From NCBI GenBank assembly GCA_013350335.1, contig CM023539.1, positions 17,138,223 to 17,202,222 on the forward strand: a DNA stretch of 64,000 bases. Reading direction: 5' to 3'. The notes under the pieces are model-generated. The model was not told where the DNA came from. It worked only from the letters and a program-made list of their open reading frames with translations, and ran no database searches. Both the position numbers and the translations under genes were made by a program. Each line of letters starts with the position of its first letter. Position 1 is the first letter of the stretch. Of the stretch, positions 48,176 through 59,921 are shown in pieces. Source of the stretch: Chimonanthus salicifolius. Lineage: Eukaryota > Streptophyta > Magnoliopsida > Laurales > Calycanthaceae.

Positions 48176-49530
48176 AGACTTAATCATGGATAAGATATAG
48201 ACTAACTTGGAAAATGTATAATAAGGTATCGAGGCATCGCAAGCGGTACGCAATCGGCGACCGGAATTATCGGACGAAAATGGAAAGGGACGTTATCGGT
48301 ATTGGATAGGATTCCTACCTTTTTGTAAGCCGTGGATTATGTTTATGTGATGGTTTTCGTATTTTATTCCGGTAATTATATGGTTTGTTTTATGGATTAT
48401 ATTTTAATGCGATGGATTATATTTCAAAGGCTATGGTTTATATATTAAATGCTATGGATTATATTTAAATGCTATGGCTTATATTTCCAATGCTATGGAT
48501 TATATGTATTAAAAATATGAAATATATATATATATATATATATACTACATAGCAGAATGCACTTACATCTCATGCATGGCATGGGCGGGAAAATAAAGGA
48601 ACCGGAGTCCATGCTCCATCGGGGTGATCGAGAACAGACATGGGGATAGCTTGATAGGCCATAACCGGAGTCCATGCTCCGTCGGAGCGACCGAGAACAG
48701 ACATGGGGATAGCCTGATAGGCCATAACCGGAGTCCATGCTCCGTCAGAGCGACCGAGAACAGACATGGGGATTGCCTGATAGGCTATAACTGGAGTCCA
48801 TGCTCCGTCGGGACGACTGAGAAGCAAACATGGGAACACCTTGACGAGGTTTTGCAGTCAAGGGGGATGTGGCATTTTATGATGGTATAGATGATGGGTG
48901 GGACACATGACATAGACACCCATGGCATAGCATTCATCATATGGTTTTATTATATTGTTATCAGTATGCTTGTTATCACTAATCCATGTGTTAGCCCTAC
49001 CCGGAGTCCTACTGGGCGCATTGTCTAACGCCCTACTTCTACCCTAGCTGATGACACAGGAGATGGAGGAAATGGTGCACGCGACGGAAGTCAAGCTTAG
49101 GAGCTTGGGAAAGCGGCTACTTTGTTTATCAAAGTTTTATTTTGGAAAAGTTATAACTTAAGTAGCTTAGCTTGTCGAATTGTAATAATTTTGGATTTCT
49201 TGCTATGGTCTGGATTGTACTCTATACATTATCATTTTGAGACTTAATTATGAGCATTGGGGTATCTTAGTAGTTTAATGATGTATCTTCCCTTCTATGT
49301 AAAACCGGTAGGATAGTATCTATTATAATGTTTTGCATGTAATTATATTCTGCGAGCTTACCTCATACGCGTGAACCGTACTCGTGGACTTCGTTCCGCT
49401 CACGCGTGGGGTTGGCCAGTTAAGGGCCAGGCTTTAGAACTAGCGTCGTGACGTACGCGCCGTTGTCACTTTTATTTAATTAAAAAAAAAAGTAGGCTCT
49501 GATTTCAGTGAAAATGGGGCGGACGTTACA
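48176..49530 (+). repeat. T3 5' LTR, piece 4
   Basis: Matches 56852-58178 and ends GGGGCGGACGTTACA two bases before the primer site. It contains an (AT)n tract at about 48522-48542, the four-copy 63-bp repeat and the conserved acceptor-like box near 49020-49048. Confidence 0.9.
48601..48852. repeat. 63-bp tandem repeat, 4 copies, in T3 5' LTR
   Basis: Units start at 48601, 48664, 48727 and 48790, exactly 63 bp apart. Because 63 is divisible by three, each strand shows a repeating open frame (AIPMSVLGRSDGAWTPV-like); I treat that as a by-product. The same array in the 3' LTR is at 57239-57488. Confidence 0.88.
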
Positions 49531-49532
49531 GT

Positions 49533-49544
49533 TGGTATCAGAGA
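49533..49544 (+). other. T3 primer binding site, last base changed
   Basis: TGGTATCAGAGA, two bases after the LTR end, differs from the other elements in its last base (A for C). It is consistent with the age of T3. Confidence 0.85.
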
Positions 49545-49975
49545 GAAATCGGAAGAATGAATCTCTAGAAGTATGATTAAGACGGTTTCACGTCTCACTG
49601 ACGGATAAGAATCCCAACTGACCGACTTTTCGGAGTCCGCTGCACGGAGGCCGGGTTAATCTACTTCGATTGACTCAAACTAAAACATTCAATCTGAGAA
49701 CCACATTTGACGTAAAGAAATGATAGCAAGGGAAGTACAATCATTATAACATTGAGGGGATTATCAAACGTAGGAAAGTTTCCCCTATTTCATCAAATGG
49801 ATCAAGACATGGATACTTAGGAAATTTTCCCTAAAGACAAAGTATGCATATTTGGCAACCTTCCCCCAAAATTAGAGACAATACTTAATACTTAGGAAAA
49901 ATTCTTACCCCAAAATATGAACACACCAACATTATGAAGGAACTAAGTCGGTAAATGTTTTCAATGACTTAGGAA
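49545..49975 (+). other. T3 untranslated leader
   Basis: Conserved with P, T5 and T6 from GATTAAGACGGTTTCACGTC to about 49700, then diverged. No gene is seen. Confidence 0.55.
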
Positions 49976-52900
49976 ATGCCGCCAAGAAGAAGAACTCTCA
50001 AAACCCACGGGTAGAAGAGGAGGTGCCACCACCTCATCAAGAGGAAGTACACCCACCGCATCAAGAGGAGGTGTCACCACCTCATCCAGTCGAGGGACAG
50101 AATAGTATAAACATACAAGTTGTACCTCCCGAGCTAAGAGACGTAGTTCAAGCGGCAATCGCTTCTGCTCTTCAACAACACTCAAGCGGAAATGCGACCG
50201 CCAGCGACTCCAGTAAACGGAAGATGGTCAAGGATTTTCAACAACAGCACCCTCCCTACTTTAGGGGAACGGAAGGGGCTGTCGGAGCGGAACATTGGTT
50301 AAAAAGGATCACTCAGATCTTTAATCTGCTCCAAATTTCCAATCCTGCTGATAAAATCTTGCTGGCCACTTCCCAACTGATCGAGGATGCCAGTAGTTGG
50401 TGGGAAATTTTGGAAAAGCAACAAGCACTGGTACCAGAAGGGGAAAGGACCATCATGACATGGGAATGATTCTCAGCCACCTTCCTAGAACAATATTTTC
50501 CAGAGGAGGAAAGAGAGAGCCAGACTCAAGCCTTCCTCTCATTGATACAAGGCAGCATGACAGTGGCAGAATACCACACAGAATTCCTTAAGCTGTCCGT
50601 CTATGCATTCTACATGGTGGATACTGAGGACCGAAGGGCCCGTAAGTTTGAGCGGGGTCTTCGACCAAACATCAGAGCCAGGGTAACAATATTCAAGGAA
50701 CCTACACTGGCAGGGGTGGTCAGCAGGGCCACCATAGCAGAGCGAGAGTTGAACGAAATAGTGCGGTTTGACAACCGCCGAGGGCAAAGTGGGCGGGGTG
50801 CATTCCAACCCAACAAGAAGTTCCGCCCGAATTCTAGCAAACCCTCACTCTCCACAGGATCTACGGGGGGCTTTCGCCCCAATCAGCCCTCCCCATCAAC
50901 ATCAGTCACACAGGTTCCTCGGGGTGGAAACACATGTTATCAGTGTGGCCAACAGGGCCACTTCAAGAGAGAGTGTCCCCAGATCAGCCGACCCTCTAAC
51001 TCCAGGGGTGCCTTCCGCCCTCCAGCTAGATCAACTCAGTCGCGAGGAGGTAGAACATACAACCAGGCAGGACGAGCGCCAACCCCTACCGGATCTGGAC
51101 GACTTTTCACCATACCGACTCCAGTAGCGGTGGATCGCTCGGTGATGCAAGGTATGGCTGTAGTTGGTAGTTCCTATGCTTTTACACTATTTGACTCTTG
51201 AGCTTCACATTCATTTATATCTACTGCATTCATATCTGCTACGGGCACATTAGTACAAAACCTGTCCACATCACTCACCATTGTATCCCCCATCGGAGAC
51301 ACATCATTAGGACTCATATGTACGACATTGAACACTGAACTCGCGGGATTCAAATTCGAGTTCAACTACTTAGTAATCGATATGGCCGAATACGATGTTA
51401 TATTTGGCGTGGACTGGTTAACTAAATATCAGGCCCATATTGATTGCCACCTTCGTAGGGTGATATTTTGGTCACCCGAGGGAAAGCGGTACGTGGTACA
51501 CGCTGACAAGCAGGGCATCCCTAGAAGGCTGCATGAAGAATTGAACCATCTTGCCTTGAACAGTCTCAGATTAGATAGGGCACCAATAACTGAACTTCCG
51601 ACGGTAGTAGCAAATTATGCCGAGGTATTCCCAACAAAGCTCCCTGGTTTACCACCCAAGAGGGAGATAGACTTCGAGATCAAGTTATACCCCGGCGCCG
51701 CTCCAGTATCATTACCTCATTATAGGATGGCACCAGCTGAGATGACCGAGTTGAAAAAGCAGATAGATGAACTGCTCAGACTAGGTTTTATTCGGAACAG
51801 CACATCCACATGGGGAGCCCCAGTGTTATTTGTAAAGAAGAAGCATAGTACCCTTCGAACATGTGTGGATTATAGAAAGTTGAACCAGCTGACTGTCAGG
51901 AATAAGTACCCTCTACCCCGGATTGACGATCTGTTTGATCAACTTAGGGGTTCCTCTCATTTCTCCAAGATTGATCTGATGTCCGGATACCATCAAATTC
52001 GGGTTAGAGAGGAGGACATAGAGAAGACGGCTTTCAGGACACGGTATGGCTTATATGAATATGTGGTCATGCCGTTTGGACTTACAAACGCACCGGCTGT
52101 GTTTATGGACCTAATGAATAGGGTATTCCGTCCTTACTTGGATCAGTTTGTAATTGTATTCATTGATGATATTCTGATCTACTCCAAAAGTCAGAAGGAA
52201 CATGCCGAACATCTGCGGATAGTATTAAACACCTTGAGGAAGAACCAATTATATGCCAAAGCCAGCAAGTGTGAATTCTGGCTATCTGAAGTCAACTTCT
52301 TGGGGCACATTATATCGGAGGAAGGTATAGCCGTGGACCCGGCTAAAGTAGCATCAGTAAAGGAGTGGAAAGCGCCGACGAATGTGACCGAGATTCACAG
52401 TTTTCTGGGATTGGCCGGTTACTACTGGAAATTCATCATGGACTTTTCCAAGATTGTAGCTCCACTTACCCGACTCACTCAAAAGGGAGTCAAATTTGAA
52501 TGGTCAGATCTATGCAACCAGAGATTTGAGGAGCTAAAGGAGAGGCTTACGACTGTTCATATTCTGATCTTGCGGGAAAGAGGCAGAAATTATGAGGTGT
52601 ACTGTGATGCCTCCGGTGAGGGACTGGGGTGTACACTCAGTCAAGGTAACCGTACGGTGGCCTACGGATCAAGACAGTTGAAAATTCTTGAACGCCATTA
52701 CCCCACACATGATCTGGAACTAGCAGCAGTGGTCTTCGCTCTCAAAAGTTGGAGACACTGCCTCTATGGTGAAAAGTTTGAGGTGTTCTCGGATCACAAG
52801 AGTCTGAAATACTTATTTGATCAGAAAGAACTCAACATGAGACAGTGCAGATGGATGGAATATCTGGTGGATTATGAGTTCGCACTTCGGTACCACCCTG

Positions 52901-54483
52901 GCAAGGCGAACAAAGTGGCAGACGCCCTCAATCGCATGTCACATACGACAGTAGCCAGTTTGATCAGGACGGAATGGGAGGTATTAAATACCATCAGAGA
53001 ATTTAAGCTCTACCTCAATAATCATGGGTCCATATATAATCTGATCATACGATCCAACATGGTCTCCGAGATTGAACGGGTGCAACGGACAGATCCAGAG
53101 GTGGAGGAGATTTGGGCTAAGATGTCTACCGGTGAGGTTGTACCGGAGTGGGAATTACGACCAGGACAGGGTCTTATGTTCTGAGGCAGGACATACGTGC
53201 CTAAGAATTGCAGAAGGGAGTTGCTGATTGAAGCACACCAAACCAAACTCTTTATCCACCCAGGCAACACCAAGATGTATCATGATCTTAAGAGGCACTA
53301 TTGGTGGCATGGACTTAAGAAAGATGTGGCAGAATTTGTTGCTCGTTGCTTAACTTGCCAGCAGGTTAAGGCAGAACATCGGAAACCATCGGGATTACTC
53401 GCACCCTTACCGGTGCCAGAATGGAAGTGGGAGCACATATCCATGGACTTTGTAACAGGATTGCCAAAGTCGTCAAAGGGCAACGATGTGATATGGGTCA
53501 TAGTGGACCGATTAACCAAGTCTGCACATTTCCTTCCCATCAAGATGACAGATTCATCAGAGACCTTGGGTCGACGGTACATCCGGGAGATCATCCGGTT
53601 ACATGGTATTCCTCAGTCTATCGTGTTCGACAGGGATGGCCGATTCACCGGCAGAGAATGGCAGGGCATGCAGTCAGCTATGGTGACCGACGTGTTGACT
53701 AGCACTGCATTTCATCCACAGACTGATGGACAGTCGGAGAGGACGATACAGACACTGGAGGATATGCTGAGAACATGCATGCTAGACTTCAAGGGCGGAT
53801 GGGAGGATCATTTGCCACTGGTAGAGTTCTCTTACAATAAGAGTTACCAGGCAAGCCTCCAGATGGCTCCATTTGAGGCCTTGTATGGTAGGCCGTGTAG
53901 ATCACCAGTGTGTTGGACAGAGGCCGGTGAGCCTGCATTGATTGGACTGGATTTGGTTGCGGAGACTACAACACAGATTAAGTTGATACGGCAACATCTA
54001 CTCACTGCACAGAGCCGTCAGAAGAGTGAAGCCAACAAAAGGAGAAGGTTCCTCGAGTTTGAGGTGGGAGACTTAGTGTTCCTAAAAGTCTCACCACAAA
54101 AGGGGCACATAAGGTTTGGGAAGAAGGGGAAACTGTCGCCTAGATTTGTGGGGCCGTTTCCGATCCTGAAGAGGGTGGGTGGAGTAGCTTATCAGTTGGA
54201 ACTCCCTCCACAATAATCATCTCTACATGATGTATTCCATGTGTCCATGTTAAGAAAGTACAATCCCAATCCTTCTCATGTGTTGAACGTTCAAGACATC
54301 GATGTACAAAGTGATGTGACATATGTGGAGAAGCCGGTCAGAGTGATGGGAAGCGAACAAAGGGTGCTGCGGAACCGTGCCATTCAGTTCGTCAAAGCGG
54401 TATAGGAACGACATAGCAATGCAGTGACCACTTGGGAACTTGAGTCGGAGATGAAAGCCGCTTATCCGGAGCTCTTTACATGA
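49976..54483 (+). pseudogene. T3 gag-pol, multiply disabled
   Basis: Colinear with T5 and P gag-pol over its whole length. The start MPPRRRT at 49976 is followed within about 13 codons by a frame change into the frame that carries the rest. In that frame there are stops at 50467-50469 (Trp position in gag), 51199-51201 (the Gly of protease DSG), 53182-53184 (Arg position before the integrase zinc region), 54214-54216 and about 54402-54404 (Trp of the chromodomain-like tail). Motifs still visible: zinc knuckle [25 protein letters not shown], RNase H DASGEGLG, integrase CLTCQQVK and [11 protein letters not shown]. Terminal stop is TGA 54481-54483. No functional protein is expected. Confidence 0.92.
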
Positions 54484-54530
54484 GTTGTTTAGAACCCCTA
54501 CTTCGCTCGAATTTTCGGGACGAAAATTTC

Positions 54531-54538
54531 AAAAGAGG
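54531..54538 (+). other. T3 polypurine tract
   Basis: AAAAGAGG, 7 bases before the 3' LTR, after TTTTCGGGACGAAAATTTC. Confidence 0.7.
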
Positions 54539-56035
54539 ATTCTATTGTAATAGCGTGAATTTTTAAATCAATATATATATGGCATTTATTATTCCAATAA
54601 TGGAAAAAAATGGGAATTTTGATATCATGGATGTTAAATGGATCAAAATTTGGACAAAGGCCCAAGTATGGTCCAATGGACCATGGATTGGATGGGATCC
54701 ATCTAAAGGGTCAATAATGGTCAAAGTGGGGCCCACCTCCACCTCATCAAGTGAGGTGACATATGGACCGAGGAAAAGGTGGGGCCGACCATCATGGTTG
54801 ACTTGGTCAACCATGGATGGGTCAAAGGGAATTAAGGAGGACCCAAGTAAATAAAGTTGATTTAATTAATGTAAAACACCTAAGTTTAATCTTGGCTAGA
54901 CCAAGGGACATGATCGAGTGGGACCCACCTCCACCTCATCAAGTGAGGTGGCGGGTTGACTAAGAATTGGTGGGGCCGACCACCATGGTTGACTTGGTCA
55001 ACCATGGGTGGATTCATGGAGAAGAATTAAGGAATTTAATGGAATTAAAATTAAATAGGAATTAATTAACCCAAGTGAGGATGTAATTTAATTAATTAGG
55101 CTGGTCAAAGTAAAGTCAAGTGAGTAAGTCAAAGGGGCAAGTCAAAGAGTGGTTTCATCCCATTGAAACCACCCAAGGAAACCATGGACTTGGGGTGGTG
55201 GTTTCATTTCAACCACCACCACTCAAGGTATGAAGACCCATACCTCTCATCATAAGGTCAAATGGTCAATGGGAGGTAGACCAAACCACTCCCACCTTAA
55301 ACCCCCAAACCGTTGGCTTGGTGGTGGTTTGGTCTCAACCACCACCACCAAGGACAAGGAGCCCATGCTTGGTGGGTGAAGGCCATCATGCAAGTGTGTG
55401 GGCTAAGGCATCAAGGAATGGAATGGCTTTCACCTTACCACTCATCTCACTCTCTTTCTATCCTCCTCCCTCTCACCACCGACGCCATCCAAGGAAGAAA
55501 GAAGGAGAAGAAACTTAGAAGAAAGGGAAGAAGAAACTAAGTGTTGATCGACCACCCAAGACCCAAGCTTGAGATATTTTCTCCATTCCCTTCCTCTCTC
55601 TCTCTCCCTCAAAATCTAACCCTACCATTAGCCGAACCCAAACCTTGGTGATCTTACCTTGATCAAGCTCACCATTGGCTGAGTATCAAGGAGAAAGAAG
55701 AAGGAGAAAGACTAAGGAACAAGAGGAGCAAGAGACAACCGGGAGAACCACGGATTGTAAGTATCTCTAAACAAGAGATTAAGTTATTAATGGTTTAAAA
55801 ATGGAATCCATTTCTCAGAATGAATGATGGCCACAAGTGTAGTGGGCCTTAGACCCAAGATCCATCAAGTGATGAGATGAGAAATGGAGGAAAAGAGGAG
55901 AGATAGATTAAGAAAGATAATAAATTAAGGACATTATGTATTTGAGATTTGTTAAGCATGGAAATGTAATTTTTTTTAAGGAAACCATGAAGGAAGAGAG
56001 TACAAAATATGCAATGGAGAAGACTAACAAAATAG

Positions 56036-56596
56036 TTAGTCGACTGAATCAAAGATTCAGTCGACTTAACTGATAATGGACGAATCAAAAACGAGTTTCT
56101 AGGAGTTTCAGCCGACTGAATAAGGGATTTAGCCGACTGAACTAATGGTGACTGCTAATAGAAGGAGTTTCTGGGAGTTTCAGCCGACTGAATCTAATGA
56201 TTCAGTCGACTAACACAAACGTCTCGGATGAGAAAAGGGTTCTGGAAATTTCAGCCGACTGAATATACGATTCAGTCGACTGAATGGATGCTTGTTGAAC
56301 ACGTAAATGGTTGGTTGGTAGTTCAGCCGACTGAATCTGTGATTGAGTCGACTGAAAATAAACTGCCAGAACAAACAGATAATCTGATACAAAGTCAGCC
56401 GACTGAATCTGTGATTCAGTCGACTGAAAAGGGTACGAACCATGTTTCAGCCGACTAAATGTGTATTTCAGTCGACTGAAACTGAACTGGCAAGACAAAC
56501 AGACAATCTGATTCGAAGTCAGCTGACTGAATCTGTGATTCAGTCGACTGAAGTCCTGATTCAGTCGACTGAACTCCTAATTCAGTTGACTGAATT
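56036..56596. repeat. Array of TTCAGYCGACTGAA palindromes in T3 3' LTR
   Basis: About 18 copies, against about 16 in the 5' LTR. The extra pair (near 56260-56355) is bounded by repeat units, as expected if the 5' copy lost one by slippage or recombination between units. Confidence 0.88.
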
Positions 56597-57151
56597 GAAG
56601 AGTACGGTTTTGAGTATTTTCAGTGGTCGCTGATAAATGGTGGTTATGTTAAATTAAAAGGACTGATTTTAATGATCCTACGACATGATTGGTAAGTCAT
56701 TAATGGACCTAAGTGTATGGATCAGTTATGGATTGAATTATGTATGTGTTTTGATCAATGGAAAAAGAGACTAAGATAAGGGCTGATTTATGATAATCTT
56801 GTAACGTGGTTAAAGATCATTAATGAACATAGGTTTATGATCAGTTAGAGACTTAATCATGGATAAGATATAGACTAACTTGGAAAATGTATAATAAGGT
56901 ATCGAGGCATCACAAATGGTACGTAATCGGTGACCGGAATTATCGGACGAAAACGGAAAGGGACGTTATCGGTATTGGGTAGGATTCCTACCTTTTTGTA
57001 AGTTGTGGATTATGTTTATGTGATGGTTTTCGTATTTTATTCCGGTAATTATATGGTTTGTTTTATGGATTATATTTTAATGCAATGGATTATATTTCAA
57101 AGGCTATGGTTTATATATTAAATGCTATGGATTATATGTATTAAAAATATG

Positions 57152-57182
<31 letters not shown>

Positions 57183-57238
57183 CTACATAGCATAATGCAC
57201 TTACATCTCATGCATGGCATGGACCGGAAAATAAAGGA

Positions 57239-57488
57239 ACCGGAGTCCATGCTCCATCGGAGCAACCGAGAACAGACATGGGGATAGCTTGATAGGCCAT
57301 AACCGGAGTCCATGCTCCGTCGGGGCGACCGAGAACAGACATGGGGATAGCCTGATAGGCCATAACCGAAGTCCATGCTCCGTCGGAGCGACCGAGAACA
57401 AATATGGGGATAGCCTGATAGGCTAAACCGGAGTCCATGCTCCGTCGGGGCGACCGAGAAGCAGACATGGGGACACCTTGATGTGGTT
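57239..57488. repeat. 63-bp tandem repeat, 4 copies, in T3 3' LTR
   Basis: Units start at 57239, 57302, 57365 and 57427; the third is one base short. Same copy number as in the 5' LTR. Confidence 0.87.
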
Positions 57489-58183
57489 TTACCGTCAAGG
57501 GGGATGTGACATTTTATGATGATATAGATGATGGGTGGGACACATGACATAGACACCCATGGCATAACATTCATCATATGGTTTTATTATATTGCTATCA
57601 GTATGCTTTTTATCACTAATCCATGTGCTAGCCCTACCCAGAGTCCTACTGGGCACGTTGTCTAACGCCCTACTTCTACCCTAGCTGATGACGCAGGAGA
57701 CGGAGGAAATGGTGGACGCGACGGAAGTGAAGCTTAAGAGCTTGGGAAAGCGGCTACTTTGTTTATCAAAGTTTTATTTTGGAAAAGTTGTAACTTAAGT
57801 AGATTAGCTTGTCGAATTGTAATAATTTTGGATTTCTTGCTATGGTCTGGATTGTACTCTGTACGTTATCATTTTGAGACTTAATTATGAACATTGGGGT
57901 ATCTTAGTAGTTTAATGATGTATCTTCCTTTCTATCTAAAGCCGGTAGGATAGTATCTACTATAATATTCCGCATGTAATTATATTCTGCGAGCTTACCT
58001 CCTACTCGTGAACCGTACTCGTGGACTTCGTTCCGCGCACGCGTGAGGTTGGCCAGTTAAGGGCCGGGCTTTAGAAACTCAGACTTAACTAGCGTCGTGA
58101 CGTCTGCGCCGTTGTCACTTTTATTTAATTAAAAAAAAAGTAGGCTCTGATTTCGGTGAAAATGGGGCGGGCGTTACAAAATG

Positions 58184-59916
58184 TGATAGTATACATGTGA
58201 GTAATGAATGGGGATTAGGGTAATTAAGTGGCTAATTTTTTATGATGCTATGTCATGGCTAAGGAGTCATTAAGGGATCCAAGTCTATGGATCAATTATG
58301 GGCCTAAGAATGGAGGAATGAAATGAGAATTTAGCCATGGAGGAAGAGTGGCAAAACCGTAAATAATGGCCAAATTCAAGAACCATGTGTTCGGCCATGG
58401 TACATGGTCGAGCCCCATGGGAGATGATCATGGACTTAGGGGCTCTAAGTAACAACCTTATGTGTGATTAATAAAGCCTAGGGTACTGGTTTTTAGACCC
58501 ATGTAATTAAAATAATTAATGGATTAAATGGGACCCACAAACCTAGTTAGTGAGGTTCGGCCATGATGTATAGCCGAACCCCGCTAAGGTATGATTAATG
58601 GTTATAAATGGTTAAAAACATGGGCTGATTATTCGTATGTAATAAGGTATCGGATATCGCAAGTGGTGCGCGTATCGGTGACCCGATTATCGGACAGAAA
58701 CGTAAAGGGACGCTAGTCGGTATTCGGTAGGATTCCTACCTTTTTGTAAACCATGGATTATGTGATGGTTCCTTTGATTTATTTTGATAATTATATGATT
58801 TGTCTTATGATGGGTTTTAAGGCTATGAATTATATGTTAATGATATGAATTATATTTTAAGGTTATGCATTATATGTTAAGGCTATGAGTTATACATATT
58901 AAGGCTATGAGTTATATATATATTACATAGCATAATGCATTTACATCTCATGCATAGCATGGGCGGGAAAATAAAGAAACAGGAGTCCATGCTCCGTCGG
59001 GGCGACCGAGAAGCAAACATGGGGATAGCCTGATGTGCTATAACCTGAGTCCATGCTCCGTCGGGGCGACCGAGAAGCAAACATGGGGATAGCCTGATGT
59101 GCTATAACCAAAGTCCATGCTCCGTCGGGGAGACCGAGAAGCAAACATGGGGATAGCCTGATGTGCTATAACCGGAGTCCATGCTCTGTCGGGGCGACCG
59201 AGAAGCAAACATGGGGATATCTTGATGAGGTTTTTCCATCAAGGGGGATATGGCATCATGATGGTATGGATGATGGGTGGGACACATGACATAAGACACC
59301 CATGGCATGGCATTCATTTTATAGTTTTCATTATATGATTACCTATGTGCTTGTTATCACTAATCCATGTGTTAGCCCTACTCGGAGTCCTACTGAGCGC
59401 GTTGTCTAACGCCCTACTTCTACCCTAGCTGATGACGCAGGAGATGACAGAAACGAAGGACGAGACGGGAGCCAAGCGTAGGAGCTTGGGAAAGCGAGCT
59501 ACTTAGTTTATTTAAGATTTATCTTGGAAATGTAATTTGAGTAGCTTAGCTTGTCGGAATGTAATAATTTAGATTACTTGTTATGTTTTGGATTTTATTT
59601 TGGACACTGTGATTTTGAGGTATTTTAGTAATTAAATGAATATATCTTCCCCGCTATCTAAAAATCGGTGGGATAGACTCTATTGTAATTTCTGCATTTA
59701 GTTTAATATTCCGTAAGCTTACTTCTACGTGTGAACCGTTCTTCGTGGACTTAGTTCCACGCACACGTAGGGTTGGCCAGTTAAGGGCCGGGCTTTAGAA
59801 GCTCGGACTTAACTCGTGTCGTGACATCCCGCTCCCTTTGTGACCTTCTATTTCAAAAAAAAATAAAAAATAAAAAAAATATACTCTGATTTCGGTGAAA
59901 AGGGGCGGGCGTTACA
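58184..59916 (+). repeat. T2 solo LTR, 3' part
   Basis: Resumes directly after the T3 TSD and ends GGGGCGGGCGTTACA, then TSD CCTTC. It has GGTTCGGCC-type palindromes near 58388 and 58555 (one arm changed in each), four 64-bp repeats and the acceptor-like box to 59428. No genes. Confidence 0.9.
58979..59234. repeat. 64-bp tandem repeat, 4 copies, in T2 LTR
   Basis: Units start at 58979, 59043, 59107 and 59171, related to the 63-bp repeats of T3 and T4 but with GAGAAGCAAACATGGGG. One extra base per unit breaks the period-of-three frame. Confidence 0.86.
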
Positions 59917-59921
59917 CCTTC

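Larger units (their letters stand above)
3211..58178 (+). mobile_element. T3: full-length Tekay-like Ty3/Gypsy retrotransposon, hit by three insertions
   Basis: T3 consists of a 5' LTR in four pieces (3211-3228, 16765-17362, 42796-44384, 48176-49530; about 3,560 bp in total), a primer site at 49533, gag-pol at 49976-54483, a polypurine tract at 54531 and an unbroken 3' LTR at 54546-58178 (3,633 bp). The 3' LTR serves as template: each junction of the broken 5' LTR rejoins exactly when P, T4 and Td plus one TSD copy are removed. T3 lies inside the solo LTR T2. The coding region is heavily mutated, so it is no longer autonomous. Confidence 0.92.
54546..58178 (+). repeat. T3 3' LTR (3,633 bp, unbroken)
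   Basis: Starts TGTAATAGCGTGAATTTTT, ends GGGGCGGGCGTTACA, then TSD AAATG. It is the template that proves the fragmented 5' LTR is one LTR. It contains two CCTCATCAAGTGAGG palindromes, two GGTTGACTTGGTCAACC palindromes, a donor-like GTAAGTATCTC at 55757, the palindrome array at 56036-56596, an (AT)n tract near 57148-57182 and the 63-bp repeats. It lacks the GGTTCGGCC palindromes seen in the other families. Confidence 0.93.

Noticed and set aside
48493..48839. Repeated AIPMSVLGRSDGAWTPV-like frames (also 57125-57577, 58883-59317, 20313-20546, 39625-39889)
   Set aside because: They come from the 63/64-bp tandem repeats in LTRs; open length follows from a period divisible by three.
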